Source: Hellea sp965224755 (GTDB lineage: Bacteria; Pseudomonadota; Alphaproteobacteria; Caulobacterales; Maricaulaceae). From it: DNA of 64,000 bases. Positions 7,924-17,503 of this stretch are shown piece after piece. The position numbers were made by a program, and so were the translations under genes. Each line of letters opens with the position of its first letter. Position 1 is the first letter of the stretch. Under the pieces are notes generated by a model that was given only the letters and a program-made list of their open reading frames with translations, searched no databases and was not told the origin of the DNA. The DNA lies in NCBI GenBank assembly GCA_965224755.1, contig OZ245061.1, positions 2,356,001 to 2,420,000 of the forward strand. The letters are read 5' to 3'.

Positions 7924-8045
7924 AAGAGCGGAAGGGTGAACGGAAATGGGGAGGGGAACGCCTAACGCCTGCTCCTGCCGCAAATCCGAATGATCAAACA
8001 CAATAAGCGGACACTGAAAAGAAGCGTTACCCAACACTAGTCCCG

Positions 8046-8495
8046 CTATAATTTTTTACGAGCATATTTTTGCAAAACCAGCTCATAACTCTCATCAAGC
8101 AAGGGGTGTAGGTTTTGAAATGTTTTCCGGCTTGGATTTAAAACACATACCCACCGCATCCACCCATATACGGGGTGGGGCATAATTGTATCCTTTATAG
8201 AAAAATCAAAATCCATATCGACGATACCGCCTGCCTTTGGGCGCGCAGGAATTGTTGTGAATAGTTTTTGAAATGTCTCTTTTGTTATACCGATATTTAT
8301 GCGGTAAATTTCATCTCTGTCCAGATTTGAGGCGCTGTCATTGGCGCCGTCCTTTTCCTTGACGGTTAAAAAATACACGCCTCTTTTTAGCTTGCCTTCG
8401 GGGTTATAAAACAACCCTGTTTCGCCCCAACTCTCACTCAGAACCAACCCCGAATACTGCTTGAGGAGTTTTTTAATTACCTCTTCTGGATACAT
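8046..8495 (-). CDS. DUF6194-like protein
   Basis: 149 residues. The C-terminal half has the signature I associate with DUF6194: a phase of GGIVDMDFDF, then DTIMPHPVYGWM and WVCVLNPS, with an N-terminal LDRDEIYRINIGI segment. The family has no established function; the conserved His/Trp/Asn pattern suggests a ligand-binding fold. No signal peptide is visible. No good ribosome site precedes the ATG. It is at the edge of the accessory patch and is slightly AT-rich. Confidence 0.72.
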   Translation of the reverse strand: MYPEEVIKKLLKQYSGLVLSESWGETGLFYNPEGKLKRGVYFLTVKEKDGANDSASNLDRDEIYRINIGITKETFQKLFTTIPARPKAGGIVDMDFDFSIKDTIMPHPVYGWMRWVCVLNPSRKTFQNLHPLLDESYELVLQKYARKKL

Positions 8496-8549
8496 GCCAT
8501 TGCTCTATTGCAAGATGTTGCGCAACGCCCTTCCCTCACTTGCCCGATT

Positions 8550-9980
8550 TTAAGCGGCTTTACTGGCGGCCTTCACAGACTTTTGCAGGGCTTTAAACTC
8601 GGCCGTGATATAATCGGCGATGTCTTGCACGTCCGGGACGGCGTCTTTGCAGGCGACGAGGCCGAAATCTAGGCGGTCGACATAGCTATGCAGCGTGATG
8701 TTTAGCGCGCAGCCATGGGTGGCGATGGAGACGGGGAAATTGGCGATGACTTTACTGCCGGCAAAATAGACATGTCGGCGCGGGCCGGGGACATTAGAGA
8801 TGGCCACATTCATTGGCGAAGGCATGTAATTAATCAGGCTTGACCGGCCCATGGATTGGGCCATGGCTGTGACCATAAGCGGCGCGCCAAAAAATGAATA
8901 ATCCTTTGGGATCACGTCTTTGATTGCGGCCAGCTGTTTCTTGGCGCGTTTAGAATTTTCATTAACTGCCATGAGCCTTTCAAAAGGCTCTTCAATATGG
9001 GTTCCAATGGCGCAATTAATGGCAAAGACCTGATTGGAATTAGACGTATCTCCGACCTCGCGCAGAGAGACCGGCACGGTGGCGACCAGGCTGCGTTTGG
9101 GCAGTTCGTTATGACCATCCAAATAATTCCGCAAAGCCCCGCCGCAGATTGAGAGGACAACATCATTCAGCGTGGTCTTGGTTTGCTTGGCCACGGCGAT
9201 AACCTGTTTAATCGGGATAGACTGCGCCCCAAAGGCGCGTTGTTTTTGGATGCGGACATTAAACCGGGTTTTCGGTGCGGGGCGGTTGTCTTTGAATAAA
9301 TGCCGGCTGTTCTCGGCGGCATTTCTCATGATATTGCCAAAGGCTTTTACATATTTCGGCGCGGCCATTAATGTGTCCGCTTGGTATTGCGCAAATTTGC
9401 CGTAAGCGCTGCCGAGGAGTTCATAAAAACCGGGGTTTTCTGTATTGAGGAATATTTCGCTTTTGGGCAGAGGCGGGCGCGGCGTGGGTTCGCGGTCAGA
9501 CAAGATATCCATGACATTAATCCCGCCGCCGCCGTCAATACTGGCATGGTGGGCTTTGGTGTAGAGCGCGAAGCTGCCTTTGGGCAGGTTAAAGGCCGGG
9601 TCTTCGAGGCCTTCAATGACGTAGAATTGCCAGAGCGGGCGATCCCTGTCGAGCGGCACCGTATGCAGGCCCTGCACGACAAGGCGCAATTGCTCAAGAT
9701 TGCCCGGCTTTGGCAAATGGGCATGTTTGACATGATAGTCCATATCGACCTTATCGGCCTCTACCCAGACCGGATGATCGATTTTAAACGGCGTGTGTTT
9801 AAGCTTGCGGTGAAAGGCCGGGATTTCATGCAGGCGCGCCGCAATTTGCGCTTTCATAGCTTCAAACGGGTTTTCGCCCTTGGCCACGGGTTCGAGCAAC
9901 ATCAGGCTGGAAATATGCATCGGCGTTTCCGGCGTCTCCATATAGAGAAATGTCGCGTCTATGCCTGAAAGTTTCTGCAT
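8550..9980 (-). CDS. Wax ester synthase / diacylglycerol acyltransferase (WS/DGAT family)
   Basis: 476 residues, the normal length. The catalytic motif HHxxxDG is HHASIDG at 144-150, preceded by the family's PLWQFYVIEGL segment near 115. The C-terminal domain includes NVAISNVPGPRRHVYF. These enzymes esterify fatty alcohols or diacylglycerol with acyl-CoA to make storage lipid at the cytoplasmic membrane. It is 24 bases downstream of an alpha/beta hydrolase gene on the same strand, so the two are probably an operon for neutral-lipid turnover. Whether the product is wax ester or triacylglycerol cannot be told. Confidence 0.92.
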   Translation of the reverse strand: MQKLSGIDATFLYMETPETPMHISSLMLLEPVAKGENPFEAMKAQIAARLHEIPAFHRKLKHTPFKIDHPVWVEADKVDMDYHVKHAHLPKPGNLEQLRLVVQGLHTVPLDRDRPLWQFYVIEGLEDPAFNLPKGSFALYTKAHHASIDGGGGINVMDILSDREPTPRPPLPKSEIFLNTENPGFYELLGSAYGKFAQYQADTLMAAPKYVKAFGNIMRNAAENSRHLFKDNRPAPKTRFNVRIQKQRAFGAQSIPIKQVIAVAKQTKTTLNDVVLSICGGALRNYLDGHNELPKRSLVATVPVSLREVGDTSNSNQVFAINCAIGTHIEEPFERLMAVNENSKRAKKQLAAIKDVIPKDYSFFGAPLMVTAMAQSMGRSSLINYMPSPMNVAISNVPGPRRHVYFAGSKVIANFPVSIATHGCALNITLHSYVDRLDFGLVACKDAVPDVQDIADYITAEFKALQKSVKAASKAA

Positions 9981-10004
9981 TTTTAATTCCCTTGCTTGCG
10001 CGGC

Positions 10005-10805
10005 CTAACTTATCGCGACGGCTTCAAAATCCGGCGTGCGGAAAAATGCTTTTCTAGCGCCCTTATTGACGAAAGGCGTCCAGCTATCTTCGTCTTGCGC
10101 GAGACGGTCGGCAATCACGTAAAGAACGCTAGGATTTATGCCCAGCCCGCAATGGCTGCTTTCGACGCGGATATTTTCAGTTTGGCGGGCCTTTTTATCA
10201 CTGACGGGTCTGCGTTGATGGCAATTTTGCCACGCCACAATACCGTCGGTTTTTGTGTAGATAGACGTCGTCGGCACCGGAGGGGCTTTGTCGAGCCGTG
10301 ATTTTATCGGCGGATTATCAACCGGGTGCCCGGCAACATATTCGTAAAACCGGTGCGCATGAGAGGCGCGGGGATTGCCGGAATGCGGACTGCCAAGGGA
10401 AATAACGAAGCGGATTTTTTCGGGGCGCAATTTCGCCAATTCGCGAGCAAAAATTCCGCCAAGGCTCCAGCCGATGATGCTGAGTTTTTGTTTATGGCTT
10501 GCAAATATTTCGTCCACTTTGGCCAACATACGCTCCAGCACCTGATCGCGCAGGCCGAGATTTCTGCCTTGCTCCCAGCCATAAGGCACATAATTCTGCT
10601 TTTTGAGAAAGTGCCGCATCGGGCGGGTAGAACGGTCGGACGCCGCCAGCCCCGGCAGCACTAAAACCGGATGACCATCGCCTTTGGCCAGATGTTTAAA
10701 CAAAGGCCGCGTGGCAACATAAGCTCCCATTTCATAAAAGGCGCGGCCTTCAAGCAAAAGCAAGAGGGGTGATGGCGCTTTTACGGTTTTTGATCGATTA
10801 AACAC
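10005..10805 (-). CDS. Alpha/beta hydrolase (lipase/esterase-like)
   Basis: 266 residues with the nucleophile elbow GWSLGG (Ser114) and an oxyanion region LVLPGLAASD near 48-57; the His in SSHCGLGINPSVLY is the likely catalytic base. The start is a GTG at 10805, supported by AAGGGGA 5 bases upstream; no better ATG is in frame. Families of this shape hydrolyse esters or lipids in the cytoplasm. It precedes the WS/DGAT gene by 24 bases, so a role in lipid turnover or in supplying acyl groups is a reasonable inference. No signal peptide. Confidence 0.82.
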   Translation of the reverse strand: MFNRSKTVKAPSPLLLLLEGRAFYEMGAYVATRPLFKHLAKGDGHPVLVLPGLAASDRSTRPMRHFLKKQNYVPYGWEQGRNLGLRDQVLERMLAKVDEIFASHKQKLSIIGWSLGGIFARELAKLRPEKIRFVISLGSPHSGNPRASHAHRFYEYVAGHPVDNPPIKSRLDKAPPVPTTSIYTKTDGIVAWQNCHQRRPVSDKKARQTENIRVESSHCGLGINPSVLYVIADRLAQDEDSWTPFVNKGARKAFFRTPDFEAVAIS

Positions 10806-10868
10806 AATATCCCCTTATGATAGAAAATAAGCTTAACCCAAACCATTAGAAAGCGAAACCTAACTTTT

Positions 10869-12215
10869 CTATTCTTCCCGTCCGGCTCGGCTCATGGCGT
10901 CGCTGGCGGGTTTTAGCAAATAGCTAAGCACTGATCTTGACTGCGTTTGCATAAAGGCATCCGCGGGCATGCCGGGGAGCAGCGTCAGGGTTTTGGGCAG
11001 GCGGGCGAGTTCTTCGGGCGGAATTTCGATCTTGACCGAGTAATAGGGAAAGCCCGTGACGGGATCGATGATACGGTCGGGCGAGGCTTTAATGACAAGT
11101 CCGTTAAGCTCCGGTGTTGTGCGCATATTAAAGGCCGAGAGACGGATGGTTGTCGGCTGTCCCGGATAGATTTGGTCAATATCGGCGGGCTGGACTTGAG
11201 CGTCGATGATCAGGCGCACATCTTGCGGAATAATCTGCATCAACTCTTGGCCCGGCGCGACAACGCCGCCAATCGTCGTCACAGTCATATTGTGAATTTT
11301 GCCGCTTACGGGCGTGGTCACATCAATACGGCGGCGCTGATCCGACGCCGTTGTTAATTGCTCGCGGAGATCACTGGCTTCGGTATCAGCGACGCGCAAT
11401 TCGGCAAGAACTTCGGCCTGTAATTCACGGCGTATTTGAGAGATCTGCACCCGGGTCTCGTTGATCGAATTACGCAAGCGCGAAATTTCCGAGCGGTGAT
11501 TAGCGATATCGCCTTTCAAGCGCAATTCTTCGCGCTCCAGCGCCAGAATGACAGGCTTGGCAAGCCAACCCTTATCGACCAAAATCTGCTTAGAATCAGC
11601 TTCTTCGCGGATTTTTAGAGCTTGGTTTTCTTTGGAAAGGATAAGTGACTTTAGACCCGCGATCTGATCGTTAAATTGGGCAATACGCTGGGTAAGCTGC
11701 TCAACTTGCCCCAGATCGGCAGCGCGGCGAGCTTTGAAGAGCTTTTCTTGCCCGGTCATGGCAGTGTCTACCGACGCATTTGTCTCCCGTGCCGCCATCA
11801 GGCTCTCAGGCCAATCGATACGGGATTTACTGTCGCGCTCGGCTTGAAGGCGCGAGACGCGGGCCATGGTTTCATATAACCGCGTTTGGACAATGACCTG
11901 ATTGGCTTCGAGCATGGTCGGGTCAAGCCGCATGACGATATCGCCTTTCTCGACACTTTGGCCTTCTTTGACCAGAATTTCGCCAACAATACCGCCGTCC
12001 AAATGTTGCAGGGTTTTGGGCTTGCCCTCGACCACAACAACGCCGGAAGCGATTACCGCGCCCTTGATCGGCGCGAGAGACCAGATAATCGTCATCAGCA
12101 CCAGCGCGGCAATACTGAGATAACCAATCAGCAGATAACGGTCATAAGGTTCTTTTTTCTTCTTTTCAGGCGCGCTGGGTGAAGCCATTTGCAGGTTTTG
12201 GATAGGTATATTCAT
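10869..12215 (-). CDS. prtE: Type I secretion membrane fusion protein (HlyD/PrtE family)
   Basis: 448 residues: a cytoplasmic N-terminus, one membrane helix near 28-50, a lipoyl half-motif (LQHLDGGIVGEILVKEGQ), a long coiled coil from about 130 to 290, the second lipoyl half (VTTPVSGKIHNM) and a beta-barrel domain (SAFNMRTTPELNG). The protein bridges the inner-membrane ABC transporter to an outer-membrane TolC-type channel. The ribosome site AGGGG overlaps the stop of the upstream ABC gene, so translation is coupled. No TolC homologue or RTX substrate is visible in the window. Confidence 0.93.
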   Translation of the reverse strand: MNIPIQNLQMASPSAPEKKKKEPYDRYLLIGYLSIAALVLMTIIWSLAPIKGAVIASGVVVVEGKPKTLQHLDGGIVGEILVKEGQSVEKGDIVMRLDPTMLEANQVIVQTRLYETMARVSRLQAERDSKSRIDWPESLMAARETNASVDTAMTGQEKLFKARRAADLGQVEQLTQRIAQFNDQIAGLKSLILSKENQALKIREEADSKQILVDKGWLAKPVILALEREELRLKGDIANHRSEISRLRNSINETRVQISQIRRELQAEVLAELRVADTEASDLREQLTTASDQRRRIDVTTPVSGKIHNMTVTTIGGVVAPGQELMQIIPQDVRLIIDAQVQPADIDQIYPGQPTTIRLSAFNMRTTPELNGLVIKASPDRIIDPVTGFPYYSVKIEIPPEELARLPKTLTLLPGMPADAFMQTQSRSVLSYLLKPASDAMSRAGREE

Positions 12216-12224
12216 CTAAAACCC

Positions 12225-14006
12225 CTAATTCGGCGAAATCGTAAAGGGTTTGGCCGCAGGCTTGGTTTGCGGCTTAGAGGGTTGCGCTTGAGGGTTTTGC
12301 GCTCTGAGTTCTTTTAGCACTTCTTCCTTAGGGCCAAAGGCGGTTTGGCGGCCGTCTTTTAGCATTAAGAGTTGATCTACTGCGGCTATTGCGCTCGGGC
12401 GGTGGGCCATAACGACCACAGTCTTATTACGCTTGCGGGCCTCAGCAATAGCACGGCTAAGGGCTGCATCACCTTCGGCATCAAGGCTGGCATTAGGCTC
12501 ATCTAAAACGATTAAAACAGGGTCGCCATAAAGCGCACGCGCCAGCGCCACGCGCTGGGTCTGGCCGCCGGAGAGAACCGCCCCGCCTTCGCCAATTTTT
12601 GTATCATAACCTTCCGGCAAGCGCAGGATAAGCTCATGCACTCCAGCCCATCGGGCGGCTGCGACAATGGCTTCAGGCGTTGCGCCACCGTTAAACCGGG
12701 AGATATTCTCGCCGACCGTACCGTCAAAAAGCTCCACCTCTTGGGGCAGATAGCCGATATATTTACCAATTTCATCATGGCTCCATTGGTCAAAAGTTGC
12801 TCCATCGAGCCGGACTGCACCCTTTTGCGGAAGCCATATCCCGACCAATAACCGCGCCAATGTCGATTTCCCAGCGGCGCTCGGCCCAATAACGCCAAGG
12901 CCTTGGCCGGGTTTAAGATCGAAATGCAGCCCGGCCAGTATAGCCGATTGCGCCCCCGGCGGCCCTGCCGTCAGATTCTCAACTCTCAGATGCCCCGTAG
13001 GCGCCGGCAGCTGTAGGTTATCGCCATCTTCAGGGACGATCTCATAAAAGGCATTGAGACGCGAATAGGCATCGCGGGCAGCGTTAAAACCGCGCCATTG
13101 TCCGATCGCCATCTGGATTGGCGCAAGCGCACGTCCCATAATAATGGAACCCGCAATCATCGCGCCGGGCGTAATGATTTGCTTCACGGCGAGCGCGCCG
13201 CCAAGGCCAAGAATCGCAGACTGGATAAACATACGGAAAGCTTTGGAGAAGGCCGTGGAGCTTCCCGAACGGTCACTCGCTATTTGGCTTTCCTTAGCGC
13301 TTTGGCGGCTTATAGACTGCCATCGCCGGCGCATATTATCGCCCATACCCATGGCTTCAATTGTATCGGCATTACGGTGGGTTTGCTGGGCGAAAGCTTG
13401 CTCCATCCGGCGCAGTTTCATCGACTCTACCAGAGGTTTCCTTGTCCCCCATTCATTCATCATGGCCGCGAAAAAGATAACAATCCCTCCAAATATAGCC
13501 AACACGCCCAATGTCCAATGCAGGAAAAAAATAACAATAATAAAGAGCGGCACCCAAGGAATGTCGAAAAATGTACCGGGCGCATTGCCTGATAGGAACT
13601 GACGTAGGGTGCTCAAATCATTGAGCGGCGCATGGCGCGCGGCGGCGCGGCCCATCAGGCCTTGTTTTAGCCAAATCCGGTAAGTTCTCTCGCCCAGACT
13701 TTCCTCAAATTGATTGGCCAGCCGTATCAGCACCCGTGAACGGCAGAAATCGAGAAAACCCATAAAGGCATAAAGCGCTGCCATCAAAATGGAAATCGCC
13801 ACTAATGTAGAAATCGAACGGCTCGCCAGTACGCGGTCATAGACCTGCAACATATAGATCGGGCCGGTCAACATCAGCATATTAACGAACACACTAAATA
13901 TACCCACACCCAAAAAGGCTTTACGAGCCGAAATCAACGCCCGACCGACGGCCGAGCGCATGCCTGTATTGTCAGCTTTATTTGAAGATTGTGACGCCAA
14001 CGTCAT
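12225..14006 (-). CDS. prtD: Type I secretion ABC transporter, fused permease/ATPase (PrtD-like)
   Basis: 593 residues. An N-terminal membrane domain of about six helices (from near 33 to 300) is followed by the ATPase domain: Walker A GPSAAGKST near 374-382, the ABC signature LSGGQTQRVALARAL near 478-492 and Walker B VLIVLDEP near 497-504. There is no N-terminal C39-like peptidase domain. It would export unfolded proteins with C-terminal secretion signals. It is followed by the fusion-protein gene 9 bases later. The C-terminal tail is Pro/Lys-rich. It is divergent from lptD. Confidence 0.93.
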   Translation of the reverse strand: MTLASQSSNKADNTGMRSAVGRALISARKAFLGVGIFSVFVNMLMLTGPIYMLQVYDRVLASRSISTLVAISILMAALYAFMGFLDFCRSRVLIRLANQFEESLGERTYRIWLKQGLMGRAAARHAPLNDLSTLRQFLSGNAPGTFFDIPWVPLFIIVIFFLHWTLGVLAIFGGIVIFFAAMMNEWGTRKPLVESMKLRRMEQAFAQQTHRNADTIEAMGMGDNMRRRWQSISRQSAKESQIASDRSGSSTAFSKAFRMFIQSAILGLGGALAVKQIITPGAMIAGSIIMGRALAPIQMAIGQWRGFNAARDAYSRLNAFYEIVPEDGDNLQLPAPTGHLRVENLTAGPPGAQSAILAGLHFDLKPGQGLGVIGPSAAGKSTLARLLVGIWLPQKGAVRLDGATFDQWSHDEIGKYIGYLPQEVELFDGTVGENISRFNGGATPEAIVAAARWAGVHELILRLPEGYDTKIGEGGAVLSGGQTQRVALARALYGDPVLIVLDEPNASLDAEGDAALSRAIAEARKRNKTVVVMAHRPSAIAAVDQLLMLKDGRQTAFGPKEEVLKELRAQNPQAQPSKPQTKPAAKPFTISPN

Positions 14007-14223
14007 ACCCTTTTATCCGCCCCTAGACTGGTTACCAGCTCTTACCGGCCTTTCATCTGCGTCCCTAAACGATAGAGAATGACATTACTAGCCATCTCTG
14101 TCGCCACTATCTAACTGATTTTTCATCAGATTATTGCAAGAATCGCGCCCTTTACCATAGACCTGTAATCCTGCATTGGGTATGGCTTGGCAAATCCGTT
14201 ACATAAGCGGAGGAAATCAGAAG

Positions 14224-16620
14224 GTGGAATCATTGTCGACATCGATCTTTAAACGCACGCTTTTACTCTCGGTATTGACCTTTTCGTTTATTCCCGCTCC
14301 TGCCCATGCCCAGATTGTGCCCACCCAAACAGCCGCAGGCACTAACCGTGCGCTGACCCTTGCCGCCGACAGCCCATTTCGTGACCCTGATATCATCTAT
14401 CTGGAAGCTGATGAGCTAATTAACAATGAACGCCCTAAGGTCTTAACCGCTCAAGGCGAAGTCGAAGGCCGCTATCAGGACAGAACGCTGCGCGCAGACC
14501 GCGTGGTCTATAATCTGGAAACGGGCCTTGTCATCGCGTCGGGCAATGTAGTGCTGATAGATTCCAATGGCGGCGTGCAATATGCCGATAAGCTGGAACT
14601 CTCTAACGAGCTAGAAGCAGGGACCGCCGCTAATTTTACGGCCCGCTTGCCGGGACAAGGCATAACAGCCGCAGCTTTTGCCACGCGTACATCCAACGAA
14701 GAAATCGAGCTTTACAACGCCTATTATACGGCCTGCGAACCGTGCCGCGAAGACGGCCGCACGAAAAAGCCGACATGGCGAATCAAGGCCCGCAAAGTCC
14801 GGCAGGACAAAAGCACCAATACCATTCGCTATAATGATGCGATTTTTGAATTTTTAGGCGTTCCGCTGTTCTGGACACCTTATTTGGCCCATCCTGATCC
14901 CAGTGCGGGACGGGCCAGCGGTTTATTGACGCCCTTTGTCGGCTTATCCTCCAGTAAAGGCTTTAATGCCCGCCTGCCGTATTATTGGGCAATCGACGAT
15001 TATACAGGCCTGACGTTGACGCCCCATGTGTTCCAGAAGGTCAATCCCGTGATGGAATATCATCTGGAACGTAAGTTTCATTCAGGCTACCTCGATGTCG
15101 CGGGAAGCTTTACCTATGGTAGCTTTTTTGACAGGGATGGGGATGTTTTTGATCCCGCAGATTTTCTAGATCCGACCCAAGCTCCGCTTGGCAAAAAACT
15201 ACGCTCTCATATCTATGCCAAAGCGCTTTTTGAACCCAGCGAGACTTGGACTTATGGTTTTGGCGTGCAACTCTCCACGGATGACAATTATATTAACCGC
15301 TACGACCAAGATGAAGCCCCCGAACGGTTTGGTCTTTATGAGGCGGAAAGTCGCCGGAATATTTCGCAAATCTTCCTGATTGGGCAGGATGACAGTTTTC
15401 GGTTTACAACATCGGCTTTTGGCTATCAGGATCTTCGCACCACCTTTCGCGAGGATACGCGCACGGGCCTGATCCGCGTGAGCGGCCTCAATGACCGTGA
15501 ATTACCGATCATAGCCCCAAAAATTGAATTGGAAAAATATTGGACAGACCCCGTCATAGGCGGGCGACTGAAAGCCTCAAGCGATGCCGTAATCCTGACC
15601 CGAGACATCGGCACTGATTATACGCGCATTAGCGGCGGGCTGGATTACAGCAAAACTGTCATCACGCCGGGCGGGATCGAAATTAAACCCTTCGGGAATG
15701 CCCGTTATGATTATTTCAACATCAAGCCGGAAGACCGAGTTACAGCCGCAGATAACAACTTAGCTTATGACAAGGTTGATTTTAGCCGCACGCTTGGCCA
15801 AATCGGTGTGGATGTACGTTATCCATTCATCAAAAGCACAAAGAACGTTGATTTTATCATCGAGCCCAGAGCACAAATCACACAAAGCTTTGGTGACGGA
15901 AAAACTGATCGTTTTACAATTACTGACACAACCGGCAACGATCTTTCTCTCTTTCAGGACGGGGTGAATGTCGATTTCGATCAGGCTCTATTTTGGGAAA
16001 CCAACAAAGCGACAGGGTATGACTTTTGGCAAAAAGGTGTCCGCGCTGATGTCGGCGCGTCTTTTATCGCCGATTGGAAAACAAGCCGCGCACATCTCTT
16101 CCTCGGCCAAAGCTTTTCCAGAAATACAGATGTAAACTACGCCCTCGGTTCTGGGCTTGCCGGCAATAAGTCGGATTTCGTCGGTTTGTTTGAGTTGGAT
16201 TTAAACAATCAACTCAGTTGGTCGACGCGGGTTCGCTATGACGATGATGACAATAAGTTCCGCCGGATTGATACCGGGGTTTCCTACACCACTGACCGTA
16301 TCCGTGCGCAAGCGCGTTATTACAAACTCGATACGGTGACACGCCTCCTCAGCCTTGATCCCAATGCTCCACCCGAAGAAATTTCGGGCCGTGTCAAACT
16401 CAAACTCACAGATAAATGGAGCGTGCGCTATGCCGCAAACCACGATCTTGACGCGAATTTAACGCGGCGCCAAGAACTTGGCCTCATATTCCAAGATGAT
16501 TGTACCCTTATCGAATTTGTTTATAATCGGAACAATTTTGACAGTGATGTAATCCGCGACAGTACGGGCTTCGGCATACGTATCTCGCTCTTAACGCTTG
16601 GGGATTTTAAGCCGGAATAG
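14224..16620 (+). CDS. lptD: LPS-assembly protein LptD
   Basis: 798 residues from a GTG at 14224, chosen because GGAGGA sits 9 bases upstream and the following residues form a signal peptide ending in AHA. An in-frame ATG at 14176 would add 16 residues with no signal character. After the signal, an LptA/OstA-like periplasmic domain (YLEADELINNERPKVLTAQGEVEGR... pattern near 40-110) precedes a large outer-membrane beta-barrel rich in alternating aromatic and polar strands. A CEPC pair lies in the linker. It delivers lipopolysaccharide to the outer leaflet with LptE. Usual neighbours surA and pdxA are not here. Confidence 0.92.
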   Translation: MESLSTSIFKRTLLLSVLTFSFIPAPAHAQIVPTQTAAGTNRALTLAADSPFRDPDIIYLEADELINNERPKVLTAQGEVEGRYQDRTLRADRVVYNLETGLVIASGNVVLIDSNGGVQYADKLELSNELEAGTAANFTARLPGQGITAAAFATRTSNEEIELYNAYYTACEPCREDGRTKKPTWRIKARKVRQDKSTNTIRYNDAIFEFLGVPLFWTPYLAHPDPSAGRASGLLTPFVGLSSSKGFNARLPYYWAIDDYTGLTLTPHVFQKVNPVMEYHLERKFHSGYLDVAGSFTYGSFFDRDGDVFDPADFLDPTQAPLGKKLRSHIYAKALFEPSETWTYGFGVQLSTDDNYINRYDQDEAPERFGLYEAESRRNISQIFLIGQDDSFRFTTSAFGYQDLRTTFREDTRTGLIRVSGLNDRELPIIAPKIELEKYWTDPVIGGRLKASSDAVILTRDIGTDYTRISGGLDYSKTVITPGGIEIKPFGNARYDYFNIKPEDRVTAADNNLAYDKVDFSRTLGQIGVDVRYPFIKSTKNVDFIIEPRAQITQSFGDGKTDRFTITDTTGNDLSLFQDGVNVDFDQALFWETNKATGYDFWQKGVRADVGASFIADWKTSRAHLFLGQSFSRNTDVNYALGSGLAGNKSDFVGLFELDLNNQLSWSTRVRYDDDDNKFRRIDTGVSYTTDRIRAQARYYKLDTVTRLLSLDPNAPPEEISGRVKLKLTDKWSVRYAANHDLDANLTRRQELGLIFQDDCTLIEFVYNRNNFDSDVIRDSTGFGIRISLLTLGDFKPE

Positions 16621-16633
16621 CCAAGCTCAAGAT

Positions 16634-17428
16634 TTATCCGACGAAGGACTTTTCAACCACAAATTCCGCCGGATTGGAGTTTGAGCCTTCGCTCAGGCCA
16701 AAACCTTCGACCAGCGCCTTTGTGTCATTTATCATTTCCATAGAGCCGCAAATCATCACGCGATCTTCCGCCGGATTGAGCGGCGGCGTGTCTGCATTTT
16801 TAAACAAATCACCCGACTCTATCAGCGTCGTGATACGGCCCTTGAGCGGATAGTCCTCCCGCGTCAGCGATGTTATATGCAACAGCTTATCGCCGATCAT
16901 ATCGCCCACGAGAGGATCGTCTTTCAAGCTTTCAACAAGGCGCTGGCCATAGGAGAGTTCGGCCCTCTGGCGGCAAGTATGGGTGAGGATAACCTCGTCA
17001 TATCGCTCATAAGTCTCCGGATCGCGGATGAGGCTGGCAAAAGGCGCGATGCCTGTGCCGGTGGAAAACATATAGAGCCGCTTTCCGGGCAGCAGCGCGT
17101 CGAGCACCAATGTCCCGACAGGTTTCTTTCCCAGCAAAACAATATCGCCTTTTTTGATCTTTTGCAGGCGCGATGTTAGCGGCCCGTCCGGGACTTTGAT
17201 CGAGAAAAATTCGAGTTTGTCGTCCCAAGACGGGCTGGCAATGGAATAGGCCCGCATGAGGGGGCGTTTCTGGTCTTCGGTCTTGGGCAGGCCAATCATA
17301 ATAAATTCGCCCGACCGGAAACGAAAACTCGCTGGCCGCGTAATATCAAATGAAAACAGGCGATCTGTATAATGCTCAACATCAAGGACTGTTTCTTCGG
17401 TCGGAGCGTTCGGGTTGATAGCGGTCAT
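16634..17428 (-). CDS. fpr: Ferredoxin/flavodoxin-NADP+ reductase
   Basis: 264 residues, the bacterial subclass of FAD-containing reductases. The FAD-binding region includes RAYSIASP near 61-68, the NADP-binding segment includes FSTGTGIAPFASL, ICGSMEMI lies near the C-terminus, and the protein ends VEKSFVG, a typical bacterial Fpr tail. It moves electrons between NADPH and ferredoxin or flavodoxin in the cytoplasm. It is convergent with lptD (13-base gap) and divergent from the mutase small subunit with a 75-base shared upstream region. Confidence 0.93.
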   Translation of the reverse strand: MTAINPNAPTEETVLDVEHYTDRLFSFDITRPASFRFRSGEFIMIGLPKTEDQKRPLMRAYSIASPSWDDKLEFFSIKVPDGPLTSRLQKIKKGDIVLLGKKPVGTLVLDALLPGKRLYMFSTGTGIAPFASLIRDPETYERYDEVILTHTCRQRAELSYGQRLVESLKDDPLVGDMIGDKLLHITSLTREDYPLKGRITTLIESGDLFKNADTPPLNPAEDRVMICGSMEMINDTKALVEGFGLSEGSNSNPAEFVVEKSFVG

Positions 17429-17503
17429 TGAGAAGGCCTTATTAACGATGCAGGCGACATAAGGCCTATAGCGGTCAATTTCAATATCCTATATAAACCC
17501 TAT

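Noticed and set aside
7682..8037. Open frames on both strands in the 7656-8045 gap
   Set aside because: They cover repeat-rich palindromic DNA, lack ribosome sites and have no recognised similarity.
10869..12215. Multidrug (EmrA-type) reading of the HlyD-family gene
   Set aside because: It is coupled to a PrtD-like type I secretion ABC transporter, which fits protein export.
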